Below, one piece after another: positions 22,147 to 32,006 of a DNA stretch of 64,000 nt. The stretch is from contig MSJI02000794.1 of NCBI GenBank assembly GCA_001931905.2, forward strand, positions 62,001 through 126,000, given 5' to 3'. The notes beneath the pieces were generated by a model that ran no database searches, was not told the DNA's origin, and worked only from the letters and a program-made list of their open reading frames with translations. A program made the translations under genes and the position numbers. The stretch comes from Cladosporium sp. IMV 00045 (lineage: Eukaryota > Ascomycota > Dothideomycetes > Cladosporiales > Cladosporiaceae). How positions within the stretch are numbered: position 1 is the stretch's first letter; every line of letters starts with the position of its first letter.

Positions 22147-23100
22147 TTTGAGGGGGTGCGTGGGCGGTACGGGGGTGAGTGGAGAGTGAGAGAGAGGTAT
22201 GCGGTATGGCTAATATGTTCGCTGACGTTCGTACTCAAGCTCGATCTCGCCTGCAGCGGGAGTGGACTATCGCCTAAGCTTCCCTTTCTTGCCGAAGCAG
22301 CGGACGCAGCCGGCCTTCTCTTCCATTGGTGCACGACTCGTCATGTCACGTGAGCGTGCGGATACATTGGTTCATGGGTCTATGGGTCGCTATGCTATGC
22401 GATAATCAGTCTGCATGAAATGTGGTAGAGAATGGGTTTTTGTGAGAGTGTTCCTGCTGTTCTGACCGATGCGAAAGTTACAGCACTATCTGGTGTGTTT
22501 TTTACTTTGGCCTCGAATATTATCGACACTTTCATCTCAATCCATGACCGTCGTCAATACGATACACGCTTCGTATGTCATTTGACACACCTTGTTGAAA
22601 GATCAACGAAAACCTTAGGCGCGTTGCAGGAAAAGCACCTGTAGGCAGAATACAAGGAACAATGATATTCTGCGATTCATCTGAAGATCAACAAATCGTT
22701 TTGAGCGAGAGGAATCGTCAACAATGATTTAGCCATCAGACATTCATCAAGACAAGGGTTAGGGTTGAGGTTATCTCCCCGGCAAAGCAGCCAACAGCCT
22801 TCCGCCCGTCCTAGCCCTGCCTCCCGCGCAAGCCATTGCAACTTTTAGCACATGTCCAAGCACCCCTAAACTAATAATACAAGATCTTCTCCTACCCAGG
22901 AGACTCCCGCAAACCAGCACCACTTGCGCGGATGGAGGCTGCGGCTGGAGGAACTTTTTCTTAAACGAACTACATAGCCATACGCGACTGCGCTGGACCG
23001 ACAGGCGACATCTCTCTCACTACTGCTGGACTATGAACAAACAGCCGTCAAATCGCAACCTCCATCCACAGCGCGAGCGCAAGTGTAACAGTCCCTAACC
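22147..23100. promoter_or_regulatory. Divergent promoter, small mitochondrial gene / ERF2-like gene, homeolog B
   Basis: About 950 bp between divergent starts. Conserved with 57603-58536 in patches: the TCACGTGA palindrome (22346-22353) and a GGGTTAGGGTTGAGG motif near 22757. No gene seen. Confidence 0.55.
22346..22353. promoter_or_regulatory. TCACGTGA palindrome (CBF1/bHLH-type site), homeolog B
   Basis: A perfect 8-base E-box palindrome inside a longer conserved CATGTCACGTGAG block, about 200 bp upstream of the small mitochondrial gene. bHLH factors such as Cbf1 bind this core; the factor here is inferred. Confidence 0.5.
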
Positions 23101-25074
23101 ATGGCGTCTGCAAATACCAACAACAACGATCCCACCCACGACAATCCTTCTACCAGCGAAATGACCGCGACTTCCGCATTTCCTACATTCCTTGAATCCG
23201 ATCCTTACCCCAACTCCACACGAGACGACAGCCGACCAACATCCTCAAGTACCATCGCAACAAACCCCGCTTCTACAAATGCGCCCCCCGAACAAAATAC
23301 TAGCACAACACAGACACAGGCACAGGGACAGCAACCAAACCAAATACCTTCAGTGACAGGGCCAGTTGGTGAACCCGGACTTCCACCAAGTAGGCCGAGC
23401 AGCGTTGGCACGAAGCCTCCGCAAAGAGCTAGTGTCAGGTCTTCATTACAACCACCGCCTTCACGGCGCGGTTTTGTTAGTTCTGCTGCGAGCTCCAGAC
23501 GAGACGATCATGAGCGTCCAACATCGCCGGTAAACAAAACCCACGTTCCCACTCTCATGGCCTCTGGCTTTGCGAATCCCATCAGCAGCACGACATTGCA
23601 GGCGCAAAGAGGACAGAGGACGAGGCCTGAAACATCAACGCGCCGCTACAGTAATGCGTCTGTCAACACACTTCGGGACGGTGGTGCGCCGTCGGCAGTT
23701 GAGAGCGACGCACCCCCAATGCCCATAAGCAGAGGGACGGACGGCACTCTTGAACACACCCAGGCGACAACAAGCGTGATGAGCGGTGGCAGCACGTCGC
23801 CACTCAATGTCCGAGGCAGCCAACCTCACAGCCTCCGCGTACAGCCCAGCTTACCTCTCTCCGCAGGAGGAGCGAACAGCACACCGCGCTCGCCTGCCGC
23901 TAGATCCGTCCGAGACTCGCTCCGTTTGAAGCCTTCAGAGCATCATCAACAGCTCCATTCCGAGCCCTCCTCCCCGCTCAATGCAGCGGGGAAACCGCCC
24001 TTGCCCGCAGGGGAGTCTCCACGAGGCCAGGGCAAAAATCACGAATACTATTCTGGCAACATGTGTTTCTTTTTCGGCGGCCGATTGATGAACGCAAAGA
24101 CCAGGCCTCTCTGCCTGTTCACGTTCACTCTCGCCGTATTACCGGCTATTCTCTTTTTAATATTTTCTGCGCCCTTTTTGTGGCACCAGGTCAGCCCAGC
24201 GCTTCCGATTATTTTCGCCTACCTCTTTTACCTCATGATTAGCTCCTTTTTACGTTCTGCGCTTTCTGATCCTGGGATCCTACCAAGAAACTTGCACCCA
24301 CATCCACCAAACCCGGAGGAAGAGCGAGATCCTCTGGTTGCCGGCCCTTCGACGACGAATTGGGTCACTGTGCGCAACTTGAAGCCCGCAGCCGATGTCG
24401 AGCAAAACCAGCACGCTCCCGCTTTGGAAGTACCACAAAAATATTGCAACTCCTGCAAGATCTGGCGACCGCTCCGCTCTCATCATTGTCGCGAATGTGA
24501 CGGCTGCGTGGAAACCCATGATCATCACTGCGCCTGGCTCAACAACTGCGTGGGCCGCCGCAACTATCGCTACTTCTTCTCATTCATCGTCGAGGCTTCA
24601 TTCCTGACAATCCTCCTCGTCATCTTCTCCATGCTCCACCTCGCCCGCTACGCCGCGATCGACGAGCTGCAAACCTGGAATTTCCAACCCGACGCTTTCG
24701 GCCGCGCGATCACAGATGGTCGAACCCAAGAACGCGTCGCCCTCACCATGATAGTCTACGGATGTCTGGCGTTTGTCTTCCCGGCGTGTCTGACAGCTTA
24801 CCACGTCTTCCTCATGGCCCGCGGCGAAACGACGCGCGAGTACATCAACAGCAAGAAGTTCGCGAAGAAAGACCGCTATCGGCCCTTCGCGCTCCAGTCC
24901 TGGTTCAAGAACTGGTTCTTCGTCCTCGTCCGCCCGCGCATGCCGAGTTACATGCAGTTCAAGGCGCCTTATCTCGAGGGAGATATGCGCTTTGGCAATA
25001 CGAGCCCACTCAAGGAAAGGAAGGCGGGTCGCGGCAGGTACAGTGTGGAGATGGAGCAGCTTCCTGCGCGGTGA
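23101..25074 (+). CDS. ERF2: ERF2-like DHHC palmitoyltransferase, homeolog B
   Basis: Single exon, 657 aa. It transfers palmitate to cysteines of membrane-associated substrates; yeast Erf2 works with Erf4 on Ras at the ER. The first ~320 residues are Ser/Pro/Thr-rich and probably disordered. Then come two membrane spans (about 337-361 and 366-384), a DHHC cysteine-rich domain (about 446-486: CNSCKIWRPLRSHHC, THDHHCAWLNNCVG) and two further spans (about 490-514 and 551-574). The TTRE motif after the last span is present. The ATG at 23101 has a good context (TAACCATGGCG) and is shared by both homeologs. The extended N-terminus makes it longer than yeast Erf2, as is usual in filamentous fungi. 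Confidence 0.93.
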   Translation: MASANTNNNDPTHDNPSTSEMTATSAFPTFLESDPYPNSTRDDSRPTSSSTIATNPASTNAPPEQNTSTTQTQAQGQQPNQIPSVTGPVGEPGLPPSRPSSVGTKPPQRASVRSSLQPPPSRRGFVSSAASSRRDDHERPTSPVNKTHVPTLMASGFANPISSTTLQAQRGQRTRPETSTRRYSNASVNTLRDGGAPSAVESDAPPMPISRGTDGTLEHTQATTSVMSGGSTSPLNVRGSQPHSLRVQPSLPLSAGGANSTPRSPAARSVRDSLRLKPSEHHQQLHSEPSSPLNAAGKPPLPAGESPRGQGKNHEYYSGNMCFFFGGRLMNAKTRPLCLFTFTLAVLPAILFLIFSAPFLWHQVSPALPIIFAYLFYLMISSFLRSALSDPGILPRNLHPHPPNPEEERDPLVAGPSTTNWVTVRNLKPAADVEQNQHAPALEVPQKYCNSCKIWRPLRSHHCRECDGCVETHDHHCAWLNNCVGRRNYRYFFSFIVEASFLTILLVIFSMLHLARYAAIDELQTWNFQPDAFGRAITDGRTQERVALTMIVYGCLAFVFPACLTAYHVFLMARGETTREYINSKKFAKKDRYRPFALQSWFKNWFFVLVRPRMPSYMQFKAPYLEGDMRFGNTSPLKERKAGRGRYSVEMEQLPAR

Positions 25075-25342
25075 GGAGGTGGGAAATGTAGTTCTTGTTC
25101 TGTTTTCTTTCTTTCTCGTACATCGAGATGTCATGAGAGTCTTTGTCATAGAGACTGTAATCCTAATGTATCTTTATATCTATCGGGCAACGTCAAGTCC
25201 TGTATTTCTATCACTTCCCTTCCGGCTCTATATGTGGGGTTCAGAAATCCCTCCCACTTCTATCATCATGCATCCTCTATATCCCGAGCAAAATGCCGCT
25301 ATGCCTCGCACAAACCAAACCCCAACCTCCCCCCATCGAAAC

Positions 25343-26329
25343 TCAAAACGGAAGATCCATATCCTCTACCCTCTCCTCCTTCGCCCCCTTGCCCCCCACC
25401 TCCCCCTGACCCACAACCTCCCTAATAAAAGCCACCAGCGCAGCAACATACTGCTTCTGACTACTGGGCAAAAAGTGCCCACCAGGATGATACACCACCC
25501 TCTGGACACCGCCCTCCCTCCCCCTTCCCTGCACACAAGCCTCAACCAACCTCAAACTCCTCTCCTCGCTCACAACCGTATCCAACGACCCCAGAAAATG
25601 CATCATCGGCGTCGCGATCTTCGGCTCATAAAACGCCCTGTACAAATCATTCGTACTCGCCCCAAACCCCGAATACGACACCGCGAACTTCAACGGCCCC
25701 TGCACCGCGTCCTCGATAAACCCGGAGTCCCGCACGAAAGAGTCCGGATACCTCATCCCGCCTGCCGACTGCGCTTTCTCAAACGCCTCCCGCCTCCCCT
25801 CCTCCAGCAGCGCAGCGAGCATCCCCGCCGCGGCACCCCCCTGCGAAAACCCAATGGCGCCGTCAAACGGCCCTTCGCGCTCGATCGTCTCCGCGATCCG
25901 CCCCAGCCCCATCTCCATTCCCTCATACGTGTACGGCTCGTCGCTGCCCTTGCGCCGCCACCAGCCGTACGCTTCGGGCGCGTCGTCTGGCTGGGAAGCG
26001 GCTGCGCCGTCGACGTCGAAGCCGGGGATGTCCGCGTAGGAGAGTTTGAGGGGCGCCGTCGGGTAGTGCAGTGAGATCCCGCCGGGGTGGCTGGGCAGGT
26101 GCCCGGGGGCGGGGGCGGGGGGGAAGGCTTTGGCGAGGGATTTTTCGAGCGCTTTCGTTTTGGTGTGGAAGAGGGGGCCGGATTGCGTGTAGCCGTGGAG
26201 CATTAGGATGCGCAGTTTGCGGGGTGGGGGAGTTGTGGTGGCCATTTTCCTGAGGGGCTTGGGTTTGCTTGTGGTGGTGGTGAGGGTTGTGGCGAGTTTG
26301 GGCCAGATGGTGGACGTGAGGTATCGCAT
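25343..26329 (-). CDS. FSH1: FSH1-type serine hydrolase, homeolog B
   Basis: Single exon, 328 aa. An alpha/beta hydrolase of the FSH family, also related to polyketide-associated hydrolases. The core starts with RILMLHGYTQSG. The nucleophile serine sits in GFSQGG near residue 162, the acid in LGSLDTVV near 247, and the histidine in HPGGHFLP near 285. The first 28 residues are Thr/Lys/Pro-rich; an internal ATG at 26245 (MATTT) is a possible start, closer to the usual family N-terminus. Both ATGs are kept in homeolog A, where this N-terminal part differs by an in-frame insertion. Physiological substrate unknown. It is convergent with the ERF2-like gene, with stops about 270 bp apart. Confidence 0.88.
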   Translation of the reverse strand: MRYLTSTIWPKLATTLTTTTSKPKPLRKMATTTPPPRKLRILMLHGYTQSGPLFHTKTKALEKSLAKAFPPAPAPGHLPSHPGGISLHYPTAPLKLSYADIPGFDVDGAAASQPDDAPEAYGWWRRKGSDEPYTYEGMEMGLGRIAETIEREGPFDGAIGFSQGGAAAGMLAALLEEGRREAFEKAQSAGGMRYPDSFVRDSGFIEDAVQGPLKFAVSYSGFGASTNDLYRAFYEPKIATPMMHFLGSLDTVVSEERSLRLVEACVQGRGREGGVQRVVYHPGGHFLPSSQKQYVAALVAFIREVVGQGEVGGKGAKEERVEDMDLPF

Positions 26330-26649
26330 TCAAAAAAAAAAAAAAAGGTAGATGTTTTATCGGTCTAGATCCAGACGCGATTGGGCAAATTTCGACTTTC
26401 ATATATATTCCAGAGGCAACGATCTATTAATACCGATCCAAAAAAAAAAAAAAAGTGAGATATTGTGAGGCTGAAAGTTGTAGTGAAGTCTGATGAGACT
26501 TTGTGGAGGGCGCGGCGCTAGTCCGAATATGGCAGGTACGGTATCGTCGTCATATATCTATGTCGGACTGCAGCTTATTTACTAGGACAAAACAAGACAC
26601 CGCAATCATCACGGGAAACTGTTGAATCAATCGGATATGCATTGTCCCA
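26330..26649. other. Intergenic with A tracts, homeolog B
   Basis: A 320-bp divergent spacer between the hydrolase and the tail-anchored protein. It has poly(A) runs at 26331-26346 and near 26440 and a TATATAT at about 26402. No gene seen. Confidence 0.5.
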
Positions 26650-27051
26650 ATGCATCCTCATCACATCACGAAATATCTCCCACGAACCCGCTACCTCCTC
26701 CATAGCTTTCGCCACCACCCACAACCTCCCACTTCCATTCGTCCCTTCCACTCTCAACACAAACACAGCGCCCGGGACGAAACTTCCTGGGCCTCCGCCC
26801 AACACAAACCCTCCCTCGGCAGTGCATCGCTCGGCCATCTCGTATCCGAACTCTCTTCGACCAAAGAAGGCATGGAGCATTTGCGCGTCGAAGGACAGAC
26901 GATGAGTGAGGAGCATCGCGCGGAAGCGAGGGGTGTGGTCAAGTGGTTGATTGTGGCTGGGGTGGTGGTTGTGGGGTTGCCGGTTGGGGTGGGAGTGGGG
27001 AGGTTGATTTGGGGTGGAAAGGAGGGGGAGGGGGAGTGGAAGGAGAGTTGA
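26650..27051 (+). CDS. Small tail-anchored membrane protein, 133 aa (homeolog B)
   Basis: From residue ~50 the frame is highly conserved with 62082-62495 and most base changes are synonymous (about 16 of 20 changed codons). The conserved part reads DETSWASAQHKPSLG, an acidic/hydrophilic stretch, then a C-terminal span (WLIVAGVVVVGLPVGVG) and a short basic tail, as in tail-anchored proteins. The N-terminal ~45 residues are His/Pro/Arg-rich and poorly conserved, though the 30-base length difference keeps the frame. The true start could therefore differ, for example through an upstream exon. No family function is recognised. Confidence 0.65.
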   Translation: MHPHHITKYLPRTRYLLHSFRHHPQPPTSIRPFHSQHKHSARDETSWASAQHKPSLGSASLGHLVSELSSTKEGMEHLRVEGQTMSEEHRAEARGVVKWLIVAGVVVVGLPVGVGVGRLIWGGKEGEGEWKES

Positions 27052-27277
27052 AGGGTTGGAGGGTTCGGAGGAAATGAGAGGGGGGATTTGTTTGTTTGGA
27101 TTGAAGGGTTGGGAGCGGAGGATAGTTGTTCGAATTGAAGTGTTGAGAGGGAAGAGGTGATTGTGTTGGACTGCAAGTGGGAGGATGGTTGGATTGTTGG
27201 GAAGCCAGTCTAGATGGTATTGATGCAAAGCCATCCATGTACTCGCACGGTCGTAACAAGCCCGAGATCGCCTCACA

Positions 27278-29338
27278 TCACTTGCCAAGTGGGAAGCTAT
27301 GCCAGTCATCCCTAGGATCACCAGTTGCACCCTCCGGCCACAAAGAACGAAAGTGACGCTCGACACTTCCCAGCTCAAGTGGTCCCTCCTCAGCATCGCT
27401 GTCAACATCTTCGCTAAGCTTGATCCAATAGCTGTCTGCTAGAAAACGATTGTCTCTACTTTTCTCAACCATCACTCCACCCACGCAGTCTATGCTCTGG
27501 TTGGGAGTTGCGGCCCATTTTTGGGTGAAGTGCTCGAATATGGGCTCTCGAAGATACATGTGTTTGTCATAAGGATCTGCAGCAATCCTCCCCGCGGTAG
27601 CTTCAATTCTGGGTGGTCGAACGTTGTCGATGAACTTTCCAGCATTCGATACCTGGACATCAAGAAGCTGCAAGGTAAAGGACCCTTCTGGCTTTGCGGC
27701 TGCGATCTGCCTGAACATCGCTGCCACTAGCTGACGATCGATAGCGCAATTCTTGAGCGCGTGGAGAACATGACCGTTGCAGGTCTCAGTTTTGCCGCGG
27801 CGGGGCCATTCGAAAGCTTCTTGATCGAGAGCGTTCTCGAAATTTGGAGCGTCGCGAACATCTATCGCGCATTCGAGGACTAGGTGGATGTCTGAGAGGC
27901 TTGGATGAGAGCCTAATTCAGAATACATTTCGAGCTCTTGCTCATCGCCTCTAGAGCGTGTGATCGAGATGGTCAGTTCCCTGAGTAACGGACAGTTTAT
28001 TCGAAGGTCTCTCGCTTCTTGAGGCGAGCAGACATAGCCTGCGTAATGGCTATAAGGGAAATGGACCGACATAACACCATGACCTCTGAGCGAGAGACAA
28101 CGCAAGGTCGATCCGTGCTGTTCGAAGATTGCGTTGGGGATACTTGGGCCAAAACTTCCAAGTAGATCCAGGGTTTCGAGCGGCGACAGAGCGGTCAGCA
28201 AATCGTTCAGTGCAGGCACTGCATTCGAAGCACCCCCTAATTTGATGGATCTGAGCATCATGTCGGATGCCTTGTGCGCCAACCAACTCAGAGCATCTCC
28301 GTCATTTGCATTGACAAGGCTGAGAGATTGTAGCTTTGCAAAGTCGACCTTCTGAGACCATGCCTCCAGCATTCTGCTTTGGAAATGGTCACCGCCCATT
28401 GAGAAAGCGCTTCCAATAGCGTGCCCTAACGTCAGGCTAATGAGTTCCGATTTCTTCTGCGGATGCCCAAAAAGCGGGCCCTCAAGAGAAAGACCTGGCC
28501 ATGACGGCTTGGACCGGCTTCGACACTCCCGTTTCGAAAAATCATTCCGGTCGCGTAAGTAGTGTCTTCTTCTCGAAGCAGGCAAACAAGTGAGCTCTTT
28601 CAGCTCTGGAATGAATGGCACAAGTTGCTTGATAGCATCATCGCTGTAATCGTACCGATCGTAATCCACGTGACCAGAAGATTTCAGTGCGAAGGACTCA
28701 CGTCGCCTTTGGATGGCGTACAGATTTGGCGAGGTTATTAGTTCTATTTCGTATGGTTCCAAAAGCACAGGAACGCTCATATCGCATGTGTGGCTTCGTA
28801 ACAAGCTTTGCAGATGGAAGCCATGAAGGTGGAGACGGCACGCAGATTTGCGGACAACGTCAAGAAGAATCGGCGGAAACTGCTGTACCCTGCTTTCGTA
28901 GACTAGATCTTTGAGAGCAGGGAGACGTCCAATGAAGCAGGCCAGACTTGTCCAAATCTGCTCGCCTTCATCTTCGCTCTTGCTTTCGTCTTCGCGTTGT
29001 CGGTGTTCGATATCATCTTGGTCGTCCTGCTCAGAGGATTGCCATTGAGTAGTAATGTCCAGGGGTTCGGCCGTGATGTGCAGCCGGCGAACGAACCCCA
29101 GTCCATTGACATCCTGTAGAGCGGATGTGAAATTATTCACAGTGCTAGGTAGCTGTTGTGTGCTCTGGATTTGCATGTGGAGATTGCGAAACAGAAGGGC
29201 ACCGACAGCACGGCGGCAGTACTTGCAGGTCAATGAGAGTGATTGCACAGTCGCATGCTGACTACTAGGATTGTTGACAGAAGTGCAGATGTTGTGTAGT
29301 AGTTCTATTGGTAGAGTATCGAGATTTGAAGGAGGCAT
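27278..29338 (-). CDS. Large F-box protein, 686 aa, intact copy (homeolog B)
   Basis: Single exon. An F-box-like motif starts at residue ~7 (LDTLPIELLHNICTSV) and continues to about 50 (LSLTCKYCRRAV). The rest is a leucine-rich, irregular repeat region typical of fungal F-box substrate receptors (ETLDLLGSFGPS, LRCLSLRGHGVMSVHF, LRELTISITRS). F-box proteins link substrates to Skp1-Cullin-1 ubiquitin ligases; the target is unknown. The frame is open throughout, unlike homeolog A. A long acidic stretch (EQDDQDDIEHRQREDESKSE) lies near residue 105. Confidence 0.82.
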   Translation of the reverse strand: MPPSNLDTLPIELLHNICTSVNNPSSQHATVQSLSLTCKYCRRAVGALLFRNLHMQIQSTQQLPSTVNNFTSALQDVNGLGFVRRLHITAEPLDITTQWQSSEQDDQDDIEHRQREDESKSEDEGEQIWTSLACFIGRLPALKDLVYESRVQQFPPILLDVVRKSACRLHLHGFHLQSLLRSHTCDMSVPVLLEPYEIELITSPNLYAIQRRRESFALKSSGHVDYDRYDYSDDAIKQLVPFIPELKELTCLPASRRRHYLRDRNDFSKRECRSRSKPSWPGLSLEGPLFGHPQKKSELISLTLGHAIGSAFSMGGDHFQSRMLEAWSQKVDFAKLQSLSLVNANDGDALSWLAHKASDMMLRSIKLGGASNAVPALNDLLTALSPLETLDLLGSFGPSIPNAIFEQHGSTLRCLSLRGHGVMSVHFPYSHYAGYVCSPQEARDLRINCPLLRELTISITRSRGDEQELEMYSELGSHPSLSDIHLVLECAIDVRDAPNFENALDQEAFEWPRRGKTETCNGHVLHALKNCAIDRQLVAAMFRQIAAAKPEGSFTLQLLDVQVSNAGKFIDNVRPPRIEATAGRIAADPYDKHMYLREPIFEHFTQKWAATPNQSIDCVGGVMVEKSRDNRFLADSYWIKLSEDVDSDAEEGPLELGSVERHFRSLWPEGATGDPRDDWHSFPLGK

Positions 29339-29796
29339 GATGCTGGTATGTGGCGAGAAGGTATCATCAAGGTGTCCGTAAAGCGAGAAGAGTTAGCGAC
29401 GGGACCTTCGCTGACCCAAGCCTCAAGGGCACCAAAGCCAGACATCCAACAAATGCAATGATCGATAACCGTGACGTGTAGTTGCAGATGACGGAAAATA
29501 GCAATTTGTCCCCTTTGATCCTACTTCTTGGAGGTCAAGAGGCTATTGTCTTGGCAAAGCGGCTCGCGTCCGAGCCGAGTGACATTCCTTCGACTTCACT
29601 TCAACACCACAACCTGCCTCATCTGCATACCCCTGCTCTAAGGATGACATGATTGCTTTGGCCGGCTAAACAACAAAGGAGAGCCAGCTACCCATGCATA
29701 GTCTACTAACAGAAAAGAGGAAAGCTTGTTCTTTGGAAACACTGCTGCATCATAACTACACCAGGGCCTTCACACTACTTTCGATGGATCTAGTGG
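29339..29796. other. Intergenic, F-box promoter and 3' flank of the secreted protein
   Basis: About 460 bp. No credible gene. End of the homeologous block seen in this window. Confidence 0.5.
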
Positions 29797-31145
29797 CTAG
29801 ACTGCTCCATAAGCCATCCAGGCTTCATAAAACAGTCGCCATGCTGCATTACCCTGGCCGTCGGCGTTCGGATCGTACTGGAAAAGAGCAAATCCGCGCT
29901 GATCCGTCCCAACGGTGTCGGCGTCCGCACCTTCACCAGTTTCGCCATTGTAGTCCAGGGTAGCATAAGTATATGTTTCGACCCTTGCTCCAAACCTTCT
30001 TCTTAATAGGCCTTGAAGCTCGTTGATGCGATTTCCGTACATCGCTTGACCACCAGTGCTTCCTCCTTCGACCACTGGCGTCATAATGAATGCTTGTGTC
30101 CCATCGTTATTGCCGGTGAACAGCTCGACATTTGGGAAAGGACCGGTAAGGGGCACATATTCTCCGATTCTCTCCGTCATCCTGGTGTCTGGATCGGTGG
30201 AAAAGTCACCCGAATTATCTGCGGGATCTCCTGGCGGGGCTCTGCCCTCAATGTGGTACAGCACTCTTTCCCGGAACGCCTGATCGTCTGCTTCTTGAAG
30301 CCGGCGCTGCTCTTCATCAGGGTTTAACTGATAATCTATAGAGCCATGCGAGAAGGACTCCCAAAAATGGGCCTAGACGTCTCCGTCAGCGGACCAGAAG
30401 CGTTCTCAATCGTCAGGGGACTCACCATCCAGACTGCTCTCTTGGAAACGATGGTCACAACCGTACATCCATGAAGACCATTGGAACCTAATCGAACACC
30501 GTCTGTTCCTAACGTTCTCTGCTGACTCACAGGGTCGTCGACATCGAACCCATCTTCATTAGCGATCGCGAGCCGTCCCAACTCTCCATACTGATCATCC
30601 CATGAAGATCCCTGGAATTGATCGACCAAATATTCACCAATTTGCGATGTGCTGTACAAGACACTCGGACGACCATCTCTACCAAGACGTGGTCGCCTAG
30701 TCCTTGGGTTAATATCGATTGGAGGTTGATACGTCGTTGCAGTTTGGTCGATCCGGAAGAATCGCTTGGATAGCCAATTCAATGGCGAAGCATTCACGAC
30801 CCATGAGAGTTTGCTCGAGGTCTTCAAAGATCCTTGACGCTTGAAGACAGTTCCGCAGGCCGACCCGCTGCAGGTAGATGATGTGCAAGGTGATCTACAG
30901 CGCGGATAAAAATATCCAGCAGTTTCCGTGGTCCTAGGCAGCTCAAGATTCTCTAGGTCTGGTATCTGGCGCCCATAGAGACTTGATGCGTTTCTTGTGC
31001 TGTCAGACCGGGACAGTGCGTAAAAATTTCTTTCAACTCACTTCTGAAAGGCAGAATCTCGAAGATATGCGTCAGTGCCCTGCGACACGAGTGGGCTTAA
31101 AATTAGTAAAAGCAGTCTAAAGACCGCAATCGACGACACCAGCAT
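29797..31145 (-). CDS. Secreted protein with dibasic processing site, divergent partner of the chitinase, 417 aa
   Basis: Exons complement(29797-30372, 30426-30999, 31042-31145), all GT-AG, keep the frame. The first exon encodes a signal peptide (hydrophobic core LLLLILSPLVS). After it comes a short cysteine cluster near residues 67-84, directly followed by a Lys-Arg pair (FKRQG), a probable Kex2 cleavage site. The rest is a soluble domain with VVTIVSKRAVWMAHFWESF at its centre and a conserved-looking C-terminal domain (FALFQYDPNADG). I do not recognise a named family. The divergent arrangement with the killer-toxin-like chitinase and the propeptide-like start suggest that it is a processed secreted partner; that is inference. 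A CATATA element is about 62 bp upstream of the ATG. Confidence 0.75.
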
Positions 31146-32006
31146 ATTGGTGGGTCAAGATATCTTGCTCGAAGAAGATCCAGGGGGCGAGGCGAAGACG
31201 TGACAGCATATATGTATCAAACGGACTGGTGCCACTCTGGAATGCCCAGAGGCCATGCTTGGGAATCTCGTGGGAAATCTTTGAGTTGACCTACGACGCT
31301 TTGTTTTTCGCTCAGCTGACTTCACCGGATGATTTGTCTACACATCCTTCCCAATGCTAACTAGTTAAGCGAGGTTGTATTTCCTTGCTTTCAGCTGTCG
31401 CAGCCGTTTTCCCGCCATTTTATCCGAGGATATGGGCGACTTCAAGGTGGCCGCACAGGCGCGATTCCTTACGTATACCAATCTTCACGATATCCTGGCA
31501 TCAGACCCTGCTGATCATTAGCTTCCTAGGAAGGTCAAATATCATGACCTCCTGACTCGCGATTTTGATATTAAAAACCCATGAATACCAAGAGAAGGAT
31601 CATGGCTTGGATGCCTTTCCCTTGGCCGTTCTTAGCCCCGGCCAAAATCCCCATGGATGAACTATTGAATACCTATGCCATAACGAGAAACCTTCTGGCT
31701 TCCCTCCCATGGTAATGACGTTCGAAGGATTCCAAGGAGGTCACAATCGAGTTGTGGTTCGATGGACAGATCGGATAATACTGATTGCGGCACCACGTGT
31801 GACGCAAACATTCAGCTCTGTAACCATCGATGCTCTTGGCTGGAACTGACATTCTGCGCTGCTTGCGTCTTGTAACAATCTTTGATTGCCTTGTCATGAT
31901 CACTGACTTGGTTATAACTCGACTGCTCATTCAGATCATTAAATTGCCAATCAATATCGACCTGGGATCAAACAGCGTGACTAGGCGCCATACGCAGCAA
32001 GATCAG
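31146..32006. promoter_or_regulatory. Divergent promoter, secreted partner / killer-toxin-like chitinase
   Basis: 861 bp between two divergent secretory genes with no credible ORF inside. A shared promoter would allow co-regulation. No specific factor sites are assigned. Confidence 0.5.

Larger units (their letters stand above)
20015..29338. repeat. Homeologous block 2, copy B (partner 55500-64000)
   Basis: Colinear with 55500-64000: SET gene start, small mitochondrial gene, ERF2-like, FSH1-like, tail-anchored protein, F-box gene. Orientation and order are identical. Confidence 0.92.

Noticed and set aside
22755..22775. Interstitial telomere or chromosome fusion point
   Set aside because: Only about one and a half TTAGGG units in a conserved promoter block; far too short for a telomere relic.
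26575..27408. 277-codon minus-strand frame overlapping the tail-anchored gene
   Set aside because: Homeologs differ by many replacements in this frame but by synonymous changes in the plus frame.
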